Below, piece by piece: positions 1-9,540 of a stretch of DNA of 64,000 bases (position 1 is its first letter; the number at the start of each line of letters is the position of its first letter). Under the pieces are notes generated by a model, which did no database searches, had not been told where the DNA came from, and saw nothing but the letters and a program-made list of their open reading frames with translations. Location of the stretch: NCBI GenBank assembly GCA_944326485.1, contig CALVED010000003.1:124001-188000 (forward strand), in the 5' to 3' direction. The translations under genes and the position numbers were made by a program. This DNA comes from Candidatus Gastranaerophilales bacterium. Lineage in GTDB: Bacteria; Cyanobacteriota; Vampirovibrionia; Gastranaerophilales; Gastranaerophilaceae.

Positions 1-67
1 CCGTAAAAAGAAACTCGATTGCAATTACAGCAAGAATCATTCTTAATATTGTTAACAAATTAGCCAT
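1..67 (-). CDS. pgsA: PgsA-like CDP-alcohol phosphotransferase, N-terminal fragment
   Basis: The first 22 codons of a minus-strand gene that runs off the left edge. The reading begins M-A-N-L-L-T-I-L-R-M-I-L-A-V-I-A, which fits the start of CDP-diacylglycerol-glycerol-3-phosphate 3-phosphatidyltransferase (N-L-L-T-x-x-R followed by a hydrophobic helix). That enzyme makes phosphatidylglycerophosphate in the inner membrane. The ATG at 67-65 has a GGGGAT-type ribosome binding site a few bases upstream and sits 18 nt after the oxidoreductase stop, so the two are probably co-transcribed. Only the N-terminus is visible and the catalytic motif is outside the window, so the call is tentative. Confidence 0.5.
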   Translation of the reverse strand, partial: MANLLTILRMILAVIAIEFLFT

Positions 68-85
68 TATTATCCCCTATACTAA

Positions 86-1084
86 TTATCTCTTACTTCT
101 AGACAAAGCAAAGTTAACATTATCAAGTTTTTTTACTTTTTCACCTAACATAATTTTCTCTGCTTCTTCTAAAACTTTTACAACATTAAACCCATTGTGA
201 CCATCACTTCTAGCTTGTTTACCTTGCTCTATACAATTTAGGAAGTGTTGGCATTCTAATTTTAAAGGTTCTATTTCAATATAATCAAGAACTTCAGTTT
301 TGGATACTTTAGGACTTGAACTTTCAAAAACTTGTAATTTATTTTCTGCAAGAGTGTCGTCAAAAATAGCAGTTGCCTTAGTTCCTCTTACTAATAAATT
401 AACTCTTTTTTGAGGATGTATCCAACTATCAGAAATATGAGCAATAATATTACCTTCGTACTCAATAGTAACATGTGTAACATCCATAATATCATTATTA
501 TCAGAAGAAGCACCAACAGCACTTATAACTCTGACTGGTTCTTTACCTAAAATATAACTTGTCATAGAAACATCGTGCGGAGCTAAATCCCACATTACAC
601 TCCTGTCATTCTTAAAATGATTTATATTTAATCTATCACTTTGAACATACCTTATATCACCCAAAGCACCTTCATTAATTAACATTTTTAATCTATTAAC
701 GGCAGGATGATACATTAATAAATGACCAACCATAAGCACTATATTATTTTTATCAGCAAGTTCTGCAAGTGCCATAGCTTCTGTTGAAACAGTAGAAATA
801 GGTTTTTCTACATATACATGTTTACCTGCTTCAATTGCTTGTTTAACTAATTTATAATGTGTATGACTAGGGGTAACAACAGCAACTGCTTCAATTTCAG
901 GATTATTTATCACCTCATTAGAATCAGCAGTTAGTTCAATATCAGGATATAATTCTCTTAAGTTTTTTCTATTTTCAGCATCTAAATCACAAACTGTATG
1001 TAATGCATTTAAATTATAAAAATTTCTGACAACATTCTTTCCCCAAATACCGCAACCTATTACAGCAACATTATGTGACCTCAT
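86..1084 (-). CDS. Gfo/Idh/MocA family NAD(P)-dependent oxidoreductase
   Basis: Rossmann-fold sugar dehydrogenase. The N-terminal GCGIWG nucleotide-binding loop lies around residues 10-15, the E-K-P motif that places the substrate lysine is near residue 93, and W-D-L-A-P-H-D follows in the second domain, as in WlbA-type UDP-sugar 3-dehydrogenases. The open frame extends to a TTG at 1096, but the GGAG there sits correctly for the ATG at 1084, so I use 1084 (332 residues). This family typically oxidises the 3-OH of a nucleotide sugar or inositol; the actual substrate cannot be read here. It precedes pgsA by 18 nt in the same direction. No aminotransferase or acetyltransferase partner is adjacent, which weakens a specific WlbA call. 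Confidence 0.85.
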   Translation of the reverse strand: MRSHNVAVIGCGIWGKNVVRNFYNLNALHTVCDLDAENRKNLRELYPDIELTADSNEVINNPEIEAVAVVTPSHTHYKLVKQAIEAGKHVYVEKPISTVSTEAMALAELADKNNIVLMVGHLLMYHPAVNRLKMLINEGALGDIRYVQSDRLNINHFKNDRSVMWDLAPHDVSMTSYILGKEPVRVISAVGASSDNNDIMDVTHVTIEYEGNIIAHISDSWIHPQKRVNLLVRGTKATAIFDDTLAENKLQVFESSSPKVSKTEVLDYIEIEPLKLECQHFLNCIEQGKQARSDGHNGFNVVKVLEEAEKIMLGEKVKKLDNVNFALSRSKR

Positions 1085-1182
1085 TTTATACTCCAAAATT
1101 CTTACAACATGTACTATATAACATTATTATTGTAAAAAATAAGAAATAAAAGGTCAAATTAAATATTTATAAAGAAACTATT

Positions 1183-2745
1183 CTATACAATTTGTATTCT
1201 GTTATCTTTTCTCACTTCGAATGGTTGATTAATTGTTTTAATATAGTCAATAGTAACTTTATCTTTATCAAATGCATAACGTTCCAAAATATCATTATTA
1301 TCACGTTTTAACATTTCAAGGTTATCTCCGCCACCAACAAGAAATTCATCATAAACAGCAGTATATACCTTATTAGGATCAGGATTATCTACATCTATAA
1401 ATCTTTTATGTCCTTGTTTATCTACATAAATTAATTCCAACAGATTACCACTTCTATCTAATTTATAAGAAAGACCTGAAACTTGCATTATTCCTGGTTT
1501 AGAATTCTTAGATGTTAGCGATTTTCCACATAATTTAATTGCATCAACCAAATCTTTTTCATTTAATTTAACTTTAAAAAGCTTATTATTAAATGGGAAA
1601 ATACTAGTAATATCTCTTTCTGTAACTCTACCATAATCAACACTTCCTCTGAAATTAGCAGAATTTATTAATACAATATCAGAATCAAGATTTTGTCTAA
1701 GCGCATCTGCAACAAAATCTGCCCAAGGATTTTCTTCAAGTAAATTATTTTTAGGTATTGGATCAACATGTTTTAAATAACCGATTTCAGGAGATTTACC
1801 GAGAATAGAATCAATTGTCTTTGACATAATTAAATTTGGAGAATAAAGATTAGTATCTAAAACATTATTTTGTACATAAGTAATTTGACCATCTTTATTA
1901 AACTCAAGATTTAAAATGCCAAAATGATTACCATCTCTTCCTGCTTGAGTTATAACAACAGGTTCTCCTGTTGGAGAATAAAACATATTTTCACCTGGTC
2001 TAATACTTTCAATTAAATCATGAGAATGTCCGCCTAATATAACATCAATACCGCTTACAGTCTGAGCAATTTCTTTTTCAATAGCGTTTCCTTCATGAGA
2101 CAATAATATTATTTTATTTACACCTTGTTCTTGAAGTTTTTTAACTTCTTCTCTTAATTCTTTAATTGTTTGCTCTTTATCATCTATTGTAATACCTTCT
2201 AAAATTTTCTTATCTTTAAGTCTAGAACCCATATCAGATGGCTGAACACCAATTAAACCATATTTGTCTCCGCTTTCACCCTGAACAACAGTAGATCTAA
2301 GAACCTTCTTCGCTAAATCAGAAGTATTATTAGGGAAATTCATATTCATACCCAGAATATGAGTTTTGGAATTTTTTAATAATTTTCCACAAACAGATGC
2401 AGTAATATCAAATTCATGGTTACCAGGAGCCTCGGCATGAATACCTGCCAAATCTAAAAATTTTGCGGCTACAATATTTCTTTTTTCATCTGAACCTATA
2501 AAAGTATCACCCGAACATAGTTTCAACATATCAGCACCATTTTGTTTTGCAACAAATTGAGCATGTTCGCCTGCTGATAATAATCTCTGCATTTTAGGAA
2601 CTTGACCATGTAAATCATTAATATACATTATTGTTGTTTTAGTTGTTGAGAGAGGATTAACTTTATTTTTTGATGCATTTACTGGCGTTTGCATACCTTT
2701 GTTAGAAAGATTTTGAACGGCTATATTTTGTGTAAGAATATTCAT
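1183..2745 (-). CDS. 5'-nucleotidase/UshA-type metallophosphatase
   Basis: Two-domain nucleotidase of 520 residues. The metallophosphatase core shows N-D-L-H-G (43-47), S-G-D-T-F (78-82), G-N-H-E-F-D (108-113) and G-G-H-S-H-D, the di-metal ligands of the UshA/CpdB family. The C-terminal substrate domain follows, with N-S-A-N-F-R-G in place of the usual N-G-G-G-I-R stretch. UshA homologues hydrolyse nucleoside phosphates in the periplasm, but no conventional signal peptide is visible: the first 40 residues are polar and low-complexity. Such polar N-terminal leaders recur in this window. No clear Shine-Dalgarno precedes the ATG. It has no close same-strand neighbour, so it is probably monocistronic. 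Confidence 0.88.
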   Translation of the reverse strand: MNILTQNIAVQNLSNKGMQTPVNASKNKVNPLSTTKTTIMYINDLHGQVPKMQRLLSAGEHAQFVAKQNGADMLKLCSGDTFIGSDEKRNIVAAKFLDLAGIHAEAPGNHEFDITASVCGKLLKNSKTHILGMNMNFPNNTSDLAKKVLRSTVVQGESGDKYGLIGVQPSDMGSRLKDKKILEGITIDDKEQTIKELREEVKKLQEQGVNKIILLSHEGNAIEKEIAQTVSGIDVILGGHSHDLIESIRPGENMFYSPTGEPVVITQAGRDGNHFGILNLEFNKDGQITYVQNNVLDTNLYSPNLIMSKTIDSILGKSPEIGYLKHVDPIPKNNLLEENPWADFVADALRQNLDSDIVLINSANFRGSVDYGRVTERDITSIFPFNNKLFKVKLNEKDLVDAIKLCGKSLTSKNSKPGIMQVSGLSYKLDRSGNLLELIYVDKQGHKRFIDVDNPDPNKVYTAVYDEFLVGGGDNLEMLKRDNNDILERYAFDKDKVTIDYIKTINQPFEVRKDNRIQIV

Positions 2746-2842
2746 TGCAAGTATCCAATTATCTATTCACATGCACTAAAAAAAAACAATATTTTTTTTG
2801 CCAATATTAAACACTTTTTTAATATATCTTAAAGAATACAAA

Positions 2843-3796
2843 TCATGCAAAATGATTATAAGATTTATTTATAAGTGTATCTGCATTAATTTTAAATTTA
2901 CTATTGCCATCTTTTAAATATACACAAGGGAATATGTCTTTATTAACTACTTTTCCGATACAAGTAAATATGTTATTATCTAGCTTTAAATATATGTTTT
3001 CTGGCACACAGACAATTAATTCATAATCTTCTCCACCCCACATAACAAATTCCTTGTAGTTAAGACTATTTATTTTTGAAAAATGAATTAATTTATCACT
3101 TACAGGCACTTTATTAATATCAACTTCTATTGAATGTTTACTTGATAAAGAAATTTTATATAATGCATCAATTAAACCATCAGAAGAATCCATAACGGCA
3201 ATATTACAATCCAAACAATTTAAAAGCATAGAACTTTCTCTTAATCTTGGAACAGGATTCAGATGAGCAGCCAGTAACTCTTCATCAACATATAAAAAAT
3301 TAGATAAAGCATATAATCCTGCAGAACTAGAACCGTGGAAACCTGTTGTTAAAACATAATCACCTTTTTTAGCAAACTTTCTTGAAGATAAAAAATTTGA
3401 ATTTTTTTTACCAATTGCACATACTGAAATAACAATCTTATCAGAGCCTGTAATATCTCCACCTACAACCTTTACATCATATTCAGTACAAATATCATTA
3501 ACACCTCTATAAAATTCTTCAACAAAATTATTTTTAACATTTGAAGGAAGAGATAATGAAATAGTTATGTATTTTGGTATTGAAAGAGAAGCTGCAATAT
3601 CACTTAAATTGACTGCAACTGATTTTCTGCCTAACAAGTAAGCCGAAGTTGTATACATTGAAAAATGTACATCTTCAACTAAAGTATCTTGAGTAATAAA
3701 TAAATCCAAGTCTGATAAAAATGCACAATCATCTCCCAAATACGAATTGCAAGACAATTTATTATTTATAATTTCTAATATTTCAAATTCATTCAT
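2843..3796 (-). CDS. thiL: Thiamine-monophosphate kinase ThiL
   Basis: Phosphorylates thiamine monophosphate to thiamine diphosphate with ATP, the last step of cofactor synthesis; transketolase encoded at 6.1-7.9 kb needs this product. AIR-synthase-like fold: G-D-D-C-A at 21-25 (metal/phosphate Asp pair), a G-G-D-I-T-G segment, D-S-S-D-G-L, and W-G-G-E-D-Y-E-L near the C-terminal third. The length of 317 residues is normal. No Shine-Dalgarno is present; TAATAT lies exactly 6 nt upstream of the ATG, so the mRNA may be leaderless. It is divergent from pgi. Confidence 0.93.
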   Translation of the reverse strand: MNEFEILEIINNKLSCNSYLGDDCAFLSDLDLFITQDTLVEDVHFSMYTTSAYLLGRKSVAVNLSDIAASLSIPKYITISLSLPSNVKNNFVEEFYRGVNDICTEYDVKVVGGDITGSDKIVISVCAIGKKNSNFLSSRKFAKKGDYVLTTGFHGSSSAGLYALSNFLYVDEELLAAHLNPVPRLRESSMLLNCLDCNIAVMDSSDGLIDALYKISLSSKHSIEVDINKVPVSDKLIHFSKINSLNYKEFVMWGGEDYELIVCVPENIYLKLDNNIFTCIGKVVNKDIFPCVYLKDGNSKFKINADTLINKSYNHFA

Positions 3797-3802
3797 ATTT
3801 AC

Positions 3803-3808
3803 ATATTA
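3803..3808 (-). promoter_or_regulatory. Candidate -10 box of thiL (leaderless start)
   Basis: On the minus strand TAATAT is followed by 6 nt and then the thiL ATG, so transcription would start at or next to the A of the start codon. No purine-rich ribosome binding site is present. The -35 is not convincing. Confidence 0.35.
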
Positions 3809-3857
3809 CAATATAAATAATAAAAATTTAAATATGTTAAATATTAGTTATTTTTTC

Positions 3858-3885
3858 TTTCAAATATTTTGTAAGCATGTACAAT
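3858..3885 (+). promoter_or_regulatory. Candidate promoter of the pgi operon
   Basis: TTTCAA (-35) and TACAAT (-10) are separated by 16 bp, in the thiL/pgi divergent spacer about 57 nt upstream of the pgi ATG. Assigned by eye only. Confidence 0.3.
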
Positions 3886-3941
3886 AAATAAAGGAGATAT
3901 TGGTAAAAAGCCAAACATTAATATAACAAAGCGAGGTATAA

Positions 3942-5339
3942 ATGATAGAGCTAAACTATCGTAATATCAGAGAAGATATCATAGGAAGTGAAAACGGCTT
4001 AGATATAGATAAAGAATTTGACAATTATAAAGATACAATTCACAAAATAATTGCTGATTTGAATTCAAATAAAGATAAGCCGGGTCAAAAACTTAGGTGG
4101 ATGAACTTAGGTTATAATGAGGAAACCATTTGGTATGTAAAAGAATATGCGGCTCTTGTTGAAAATCGTTTTGAAAATTTATTAATTTTAGGTATGGGCG
4201 GATCTTCATTGGGAAGTATGGCTGTTTGTGAAGCACTTTTACCTTCATATTGGAACTTTTTAACAAAAGAACAACGAAATAATTATCCAAGAATATTTTT
4301 CTTAGACAATATTGATCCTGATCAAATGAATTCACTTTTAAATATATTGGATTTGAAAAAGACTCTAGTAAATGTCGTAACAAAATCGGGTTCTACAGCT
4401 GAAGTAATGGCTCAATTTATGATTTTAAAAGACAGAATGGAAAAAGAACTTGGAGAAGACTATAGAAAAAACATTATAGCAACAACAGATAAAAATATAG
4501 GTATATTAAAGCAATTGTCAGATCAAGAAGGATATAAAACCTTTTATATACCTGATGATGTAGGAGGAAGATTTTCTGTTTTTTCAGCAGTAGGATTATT
4601 ACCATTTGCCCTTTTAGGCATTGATATCCAAGAAATAACACAAGGTATAAAAGATATGGATTTAGCCTTGAAGAATACAGATATACACTATAATATAGCG
4701 GCTCAAAATGCATTAATTCATTTTCTAATGGATGTAAAGAAAAGCAAAAACATATCTGTAATGATGCCATATTCATATAGATTAAGATACGTTGCAGACT
4801 GGTATTGCCAATTATGGGCAGAATCATTGGGCAAAGAAAGAGATAAAAATAATAATATTGTAAATACAGGTCAAACTCCTGTAAAAGCAATCGGAGTTAC
4901 AGATCAACACTCACAAATACAATTATATAATGAAGGACCAAGCGACAAAATAATTAATTTTCTAAGGGTAAAAGAATATGATACTACTCTTAATATTCCA
5001 AATATTTTTGAATATACGGGAATAAGCTATCTTGGTGGAAAAACAATAAACCAATTATTTAATGCAGAAGCTGATTCAACAATGGCTTCATTAATTGATT
5101 ATAAAAGACCAAGTGTTACTATAACAGTACCTAAAATTACACCTTATTATATGGGGCAGTTATTATATATGTTTGAAATACAAACCGCAATAACGGGTGC
5201 TCTATATAATATTGATGCATTCGATCAACCCGGAGTAGAGCAATCCAAAAATTATACATATGCACTGATGGGCAGAGTCGGCTATGAAGACTCAGCTCAT
5301 GAAGTAAATTCAAAGTTACAAGACTCAGTTAAAATGTAA
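3942..5339 (+). CDS. pgi: Glucose-6-phosphate isomerase
   Basis: Interconverts glucose 6-phosphate and fructose 6-phosphate. At 465 residues it belongs to the short bacterial PGI form. The sugar-phosphate loop G-M-G-G-S-S-L is at 84-90, a second S-K-S-G-S-T-like loop (T-K-S-G-S-T) is near 147-152, and the family stretch A-E-S-L-G-K-E is near 299-305. The start is supported by GCGAGG about 7 nt before the ATG. It opens a plus-strand run that includes transketolase, so hexose and pentose phosphate exchange is grouped here. The following glycosyltransferase gene begins 18 nt after the stop. Confidence 0.95.
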   Translation: MIELNYRNIREDIIGSENGLDIDKEFDNYKDTIHKIIADLNSNKDKPGQKLRWMNLGYNEETIWYVKEYAALVENRFENLLILGMGGSSLGSMAVCEALLPSYWNFLTKEQRNNYPRIFFLDNIDPDQMNSLLNILDLKKTLVNVVTKSGSTAEVMAQFMILKDRMEKELGEDYRKNIIATTDKNIGILKQLSDQEGYKTFYIPDDVGGRFSVFSAVGLLPFALLGIDIQEITQGIKDMDLALKNTDIHYNIAAQNALIHFLMDVKKSKNISVMMPYSYRLRYVADWYCQLWAESLGKERDKNNNIVNTGQTPVKAIGVTDQHSQIQLYNEGPSDKIINFLRVKEYDTTLNIPNIFEYTGISYLGGKTINQLFNAEADSTMASLIDYKRPSVTITVPKITPYYMGQLLYMFEIQTAITGALYNIDAFDQPGVEQSKNYTYALMGRVGYEDSAHEVNSKLQDSVKM

Positions 5340-5357
5340 GATAGTAATAATAGAGAA

Positions 5358-6134
5358 ATGAATAGAAAAAAACAAAAAGTATTAGGATATGATGTAGATA
5401 TAATCTCTTTTGATGATACTATAAGGTTTCTCATTGAAAGAATTAAAAATAAACAAGGAACTCATGTTGTTACAATCAATCCTGAGATTATTGAACAAGC
5501 ACAAAAAAATAAAGAATTAGATGAAATAATAAGGAAAGCAGAACTTGTTGTTGCAGATGGAATAGGAATACAACTTGCACTAAAATTAAAAGGAATAAAT
5601 CAAGAAAGAATTCCCGGCGTTGATTTAGCTATTGAACTAATAAATCACTGTAATTCACTAAGATATTCTATTGCAATGATTGGAGCAAAAGAAGATGTAA
5701 TTAGATTAGCAGTAAATAATTTAGAAGAAAGATATAGTGATTTAGATATATGCTATTTTAGGAATGGATATTTTACACTACCAATAGAAGAAAAAATTAT
5801 AGACGATTTATCTCAAGCAGAACCTGACGTAATATTAGTAGCACTTGGTTCACCAAAACAAGATTTTTTTATAAAAAAATGCAGAGAAAAAGTGCCTAAT
5901 GCAATATATATAGGTGTTGGAGGCAGCTTTGATGTATGGGCAGGCATTGTAGAAAGAGCGCCTGAATTTTTTAGAATAATGGGTATTGAATGGCTATATA
6001 GAACATATAAGCAACCAAAAAGATTAAAAAGAATATATAAAACTTTGCCACTCTTTGCATTTAAAGCTATAATAGAAGCAATACAATATAGATTATTTTT
6101 GCATCAAAGGGGAAAAAATGATAAATCAAATTAA
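5358..6134 (+). CDS. WecG/TagA/CpsF family glycosyltransferase
   Basis: GT26 family transferase of 258 residues, which usually adds ManNAc-type sugars to a polyprenyl-linked acceptor during envelope polysaccharide synthesis. Family hallmarks: T-I-N-P-E-I near residue 38, V-A-D-G-I-G near residue 64 (catalytic Asp), then A-L-G-S-P-K-Q-D and G-V-G-G-S-F-D-V-W-A-G with A-P-E-F-F-R-x-x-G-I-E-W-L-Y-R. The C-terminus is basic and hydrophobic, as expected for membrane association. It overlaps the transketolase N-subunit start by 17 nt, showing tight coupling. The acceptor and donor cannot be deduced. Confidence 0.88.
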   Translation: MNRKKQKVLGYDVDIISFDDTIRFLIERIKNKQGTHVVTINPEIIEQAQKNKELDEIIRKAELVVADGIGIQLALKLKGINQERIPGVDLAIELINHCNSLRYSIAMIGAKEDVIRLAVNNLEERYSDLDICYFRNGYFTLPIEEKIIDDLSQAEPDVILVALGSPKQDFFIKKCREKVPNAIYIGVGGSFDVWAGIVERAPEFFRIMGIEWLYRTYKQPKRLKRIYKTLPLFAFKAIIEAIQYRLFLHQRGKNDKSN

Positions 6135-6954
6135 TGAACTTGATATTGAACAAACAAAAGACGTATCAAAAAAACTCAGAAGACAAATTTTAATGATGAT
6201 TCATAACGCTCAATCCGGGCATCCGGGAGGTTCATTATCTTGTGTTGATATATTAAATGTTTTATTTACCAAATGTATGAAACATTTTCCTGAAGGTGAA
6301 AAGAATCCAAACTATAAGAATAGAGATAGATTTATACTATCAAAAGGTCATGCATCTGCAGCATTATATGCAATACTTGCTCACTGCGGATACTTCAAAG
6401 AAGAAGAGCTAATGACATTTAGAAAATTTGGTTCAAGGTTACAAGGACATCCTTGTTCTAAAAAATTAAATGGCATAGAAGTTTCAACCGGTTCATTAGG
6501 ACAAGGGCTTTCAATAGGTTGCGGTATGGCTTTAGGATTAAAGCTAGACAAAATAGATAGTAAAGTATATGTATATATGGGCGACGGTGAGCTTGAAGAA
6601 GGCAGTGTTTGGGAAGCGGCTATGAATGCTTCACATAATAAACTTGATAATATAATTGCATTTGTAGATAGAAATAAATTGCAAATTGACGGTTCTACAG
6701 AAAATGTTAAGTCTGTTGGTAATGTCAATGAAAAATTTACGGCATTTGGCTGGAATACTATTGAAATAAATGGACACGATATAATACAAATATATAATGC
6801 TATTGAACAGGCAAAAAAAGCAATAAAACCTACCGTTATTATTGCAAATACCATAAAAGGTAAAGGTGTATCATTTATGGAAAACAATGCTGGCTGGCAT
6901 GGTAAAGCTCCTAATGATGAACAACTAAAAGAAGCATTATTAGAATTAAATTAA
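6118..6954 (+). CDS. Transketolase, N-terminal (TPP-binding) subunit
   Basis: First half of a split transketolase. S-G-H-P-G-G-S lies at 33-39, S-K-G-H-A-S-A-A-L-Y near residue 80, and the thiamine diphosphate motif opens with G-D-G-E-L-E-E-G near residue 157 and closes with the D-R-N about 30 residues later. At 278 residues it has the usual size for this half. It moves two-carbon ketol units in the non-oxidative pentose phosphate pathway together with the next gene, which starts 9 nt after its stop. The start is an ATG overlapping the glycosyltransferase, preceded by AAGGGGA. Confidence 0.93.
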   Translation: MINQINELDIEQTKDVSKKLRRQILMMIHNAQSGHPGGSLSCVDILNVLFTKCMKHFPEGEKNPNYKNRDRFILSKGHASAALYAILAHCGYFKEEELMTFRKFGSRLQGHPCSKKLNGIEVSTGSLGQGLSIGCGMALGLKLDKIDSKVYVYMGDGELEEGSVWEAAMNASHNKLDNIIAFVDRNKLQIDGSTENVKSVGNVNEKFTAFGWNTIEINGHDIIQIYNAIEQAKKAIKPTVIIANTIKGKGVSFMENNAGWHGKAPNDEQLKEALLELN

Positions 6955-6963
6955 GGGGTTAAT

Positions 6964-7902
6964 ATGGACAGAGAATGTAAATCAGTAAGAAGTATATACG
7001 GTAAAACCTTAGTAGAGCTTGGAAAAAAAAATAATAGCATTGTTGTATTAGACGCAGATTTATCTTGTTCTACACAAACGCAGATTTTTGCAAAAGAATT
7101 TCCTGATAGATTTTTCGATGTAGGAATAGCGGAGCAAGATTTAATGACAACAGCAGCAGGACTTGCTTGTACAGGTAAAACAGTTTTTGCTTCAACATTT
7201 GCAATGTTTGCGACTGGAAGAGCCTGGGAACAAATTAGAAATACAATATGCTATTCAAATTTAAATGTTAAAATAGCGGCTACACACGGTGGAATTACTG
7301 TTGGAGAAGACGGAGCAAGCCATCAAGCATTAGAAGACATTTCTCTTATGAGAAGTATACCAAATATGATGGTTATAGTTCCAGCTGATGCAACAGAAAC
7401 AAAACAAGTAATTGAATTTGCTGCATCTCACTATGGACCAGTTTACATTAGGATTGCAAGGACAAATCTCCCTGACGTATTCGATGAATCTTCATATAAA
7501 TTTAATCCGCTAAAAGCTCACATTGTAAAAGAAGGTAATGATGTTTCTTTAATTACAAATGGTGAAACATTGGTAGAAACAATTGATTGTGCTAAAATAT
7601 TATCAGATTATGGGATAGATGCAGAAATTATTAATGTTCCTGTTATAAAACCAATAGATAAAGAAACTATTATAAAATCTGCAAAAAAAACAAATAGAGT
7701 AATTACTATAGAAAATCATTCAATAATTGGAGGTTTAGGCAGTGCTGTTTGTGAAGTTTTAAGCGAAAACTATCCCGTAAAAGTTAATCGGATAGGAACT
7801 AATGATGAATTTGGTCAAAGCGGTAAAGCAAAAGAATTAATGGATTTCTATGGATTAAACGCAAATAAATTAGTACAAAAAATACAGGAATTGGTTAAAT
7901 GA
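6964..7902 (+). CDS. Transketolase, C-terminal subunit
   Basis: Second half of the split transketolase (312 residues), carrying the pyrimidine-binding and C-terminal domains. The catalytic glutamate is in G-I-A-E-Q-D (Glu57), the residue that activates the thiazolium of TPP. The start has GGGGTT upstream. Its last codons overlap ftsE by 4 nt (ATGA type), so the metabolic and division genes share a transcript. Split transketolases are common in bacteria and archaea; I infer that the two polypeptides form the active complex. Confidence 0.92.
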   Translation: MDRECKSVRSIYGKTLVELGKKNNSIVVLDADLSCSTQTQIFAKEFPDRFFDVGIAEQDLMTTAAGLACTGKTVFASTFAMFATGRAWEQIRNTICYSNLNVKIAATHGGITVGEDGASHQALEDISLMRSIPNMMVIVPADATETKQVIEFAASHYGPVYIRIARTNLPDVFDESSYKFNPLKAHIVKEGNDVSLITNGETLVETIDCAKILSDYGIDAEIINVPVIKPIDKETIIKSAKKTNRVITIENHSIIGGLGSAVCEVLSENYPVKVNRIGTNDEFGQSGKAKELMDFYGLNANKLVQKIQELVK

Positions 7903-8573
7903 TTCAACTTAGAAATGTGTATAAAAAATATAAAGATAATTATGCCCTTCAAAATATAAATTTAGATATTATGTCAAGTGAATTTGTATTCTTAACTGGC
8001 TCATCAGGTGCTGGGAAGTCTACATTAATGAAGCTTTTATATAGAGAAGAAGTTCCAACCTCAGGAACTGTGATGATTGGAAATATTAATATAGCTAAAT
8101 TACCGAATGATAGGGTTCCAAATATCAGAAGATGTATGGGAATAGTTTTTCAAGACTATAAACTGCTTCAGAATATATCTGTATATGACAATATAGCATA
8201 CGTAATAAGAACTTTAGGAATGCGTTCAAAAGAAATTCAAGAAAGGGTAACTGGTGCCTTAAAAATTGTAGGATTATTAAATAAAATGAATGCAAAACCT
8301 ACGGAATTATCAGGCGGTGAACAACAAAGAGTAAGTATTGCAAGAGCAATTGTAAATGGACCACCTCTTTTGATTGCAGATGAACCAACAGGAAATCTTG
8401 ATCCGAAGAATTCATTAGAAATTATGCAAATACTTGAACAAATTAATGATAAAGGTATTACCGTAATTGTTTCTACTCATGATAGAGATATTGTTGATTA
8501 TTTTAGAAAAAGAGTAATTACAATGGAACAAGGTCAAATAATAAGGGACGTTCAGGCAGGTACTTATGAATAA
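7899..8573 (+). CDS. ftsE: Cell division ATP-binding protein FtsE
   Basis: ABC ATPase of 224 residues. The Walker A loop G-S-S-G-A-G-K-S-T is at 34-42, the Q-loop lies in V-F-Q-D-Y-K, the signature L-S-G-G-E-Q-Q-R is near residue 138, Walker B is L-L-I-A-D-E-P-T-G-N-L-D-P, and the switch histidine is in S-T-H-D. FtsE pairs with FtsX to control septal murein hydrolases. The adjacent ftsX overlaps it by 8 nt, which makes this assignment much firmer than ABC homology alone. Confidence 0.94.
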   Translation: MIQLRNVYKKYKDNYALQNINLDIMSSEFVFLTGSSGAGKSTLMKLLYREEVPTSGTVMIGNINIAKLPNDRVPNIRRCMGIVFQDYKLLQNISVYDNIAYVIRTLGMRSKEIQERVTGALKIVGLLNKMNAKPTELSGGEQQRVSIARAIVNGPPLLIADEPTGNLDPKNSLEIMQILEQINDKGITVIVSTHDRDIVDYFRKRVITMEQGQIIRDVQAGTYE

Positions 8574-9471
8574 AAAACGACAAATAAAAGAAACCGTTAA
8601 AAAACATATTCCGCAAAGACATCTATCTTCCGTTAGAATAATGTATAGAATTGCAATGGAAACTATATATGGGATTAAAAGAACAGGATTAATTAATATT
8701 GCTATTATCGCAGCAATTGCTGCAATTCTAACGATTTTTGGCGCACTATTCAGAACAAGTTTTTCATTAAGTTCTTATGTAGATAATCTTGGTGATACAT
8801 TTGAAATTTCTGTATATCTTAAACAAAAAAGCGATCCTGTGTTAATGTCTTCAAGAATAAATGATATTGAACACGTAAAAAAAGTTTCTATTAAGACAAA
8901 AGAACAAGCCTGGGAAGAAATGAACAATAACATAGATGTATCCGGAATGGATAATCCCTTACCTGATACAATACATGTTACTGTAGATGATCCTAAAAAC
9001 ATTCTAATTGTATGTGATGAAATAAAAAAACTATCAGGCATTGAAAGCATGAATTATGCACAAGAATTTGCAAAAAAGCTTCAAACCATTACAACTGTAT
9101 ATAATACAGTAACAGTATTTGTATTAATTGCGGTAGCTTTACTAACAATAATAATAATAAATTGTACAATACAACTTGTTATACAATCACGAAAAGAAGA
9201 AATAGAAATTATGAGATTAATGGGTGTAAGTAATTGGTATATTAAAATACCTTTAATTCTTCAAGGGGCTATATATGGATTCGTTGGTGCCATTATTTCA
9301 CTATTACCATTAAATACTGTACAAAATGCATTAGTTAAATTAAATGATTTCTTAAATGTTCCTACATCAGATTTTGCACTTCAGATTGTAGTATTCTGCA
9401 TATTTGTCATAGCAATATTCTTTAGTGCCGGCGGAAGTATGCTTTCAATAAAAAAACATTTACAAGTATAA
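8566..9471 (+). CDS. ftsX: Cell division protein FtsX (permease-like)
   Basis: Membrane partner of FtsE, 301 residues. It has a basic N-terminal cytoplasmic segment, one transmembrane helix around 42-62, an extracytoplasmic domain of about 110 residues that includes the R-I-N-D-I-E-H-V-K-K-V segment, then three further helices around 175-200, 225-250 and 268-292. This four-helix FtsX/MacB-like topology matches the family. It overlaps ftsE by 8 nt and is the last gene of the plus-strand unit; a perfect hairpin follows within 30 nt. Confidence 0.93.
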   Translation: MNKKRQIKETVKKHIPQRHLSSVRIMYRIAMETIYGIKRTGLINIAIIAAIAAILTIFGALFRTSFSLSSYVDNLGDTFEISVYLKQKSDPVLMSSRINDIEHVKKVSIKTKEQAWEEMNNNIDVSGMDNPLPDTIHVTVDDPKNILIVCDEIKKLSGIESMNYAQEFAKKLQTITTVYNTVTVFVLIAVALLTIIIINCTIQLVIQSRKEEIEIMRLMGVSNWYIKIPLILQGAIYGFVGAIISLLPLNTVQNALVKLNDFLNVPTSDFALQIVVFCIFVIAIFFSAGGSMLSIKKHLQV

Positions 9472-9500
9472 ATAATAAAAAATCAAAATAACTTATTAAA

Positions 9501-9530
9501 AAGAGAGAAGCTTTAAATAGCTTCTCTCTT
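9501..9530. terminator. Bidirectional intrinsic terminator between ftsX and rpoD
   Basis: A perfect 12-bp stem (AAGAGAGAAGCT with its complement) closes a 6-nt loop and is flanked by A-rich and T-rich tracts. It lies between two convergent genes and can serve both. Confidence 0.85.
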
Positions 9531-9540
9531 TATTTTTAAT

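Noticed and set aside
2746-2842. Terminator after thiL
   Set aside because: A and T runs are present, but no stem longer than 6 bp with any G-C content was found.
6381-6887. 168-codon minus-strand frame in the transketolase gene
   Set aside because: It is antisense to a conserved enzyme, with composition reflecting the opposite strand.
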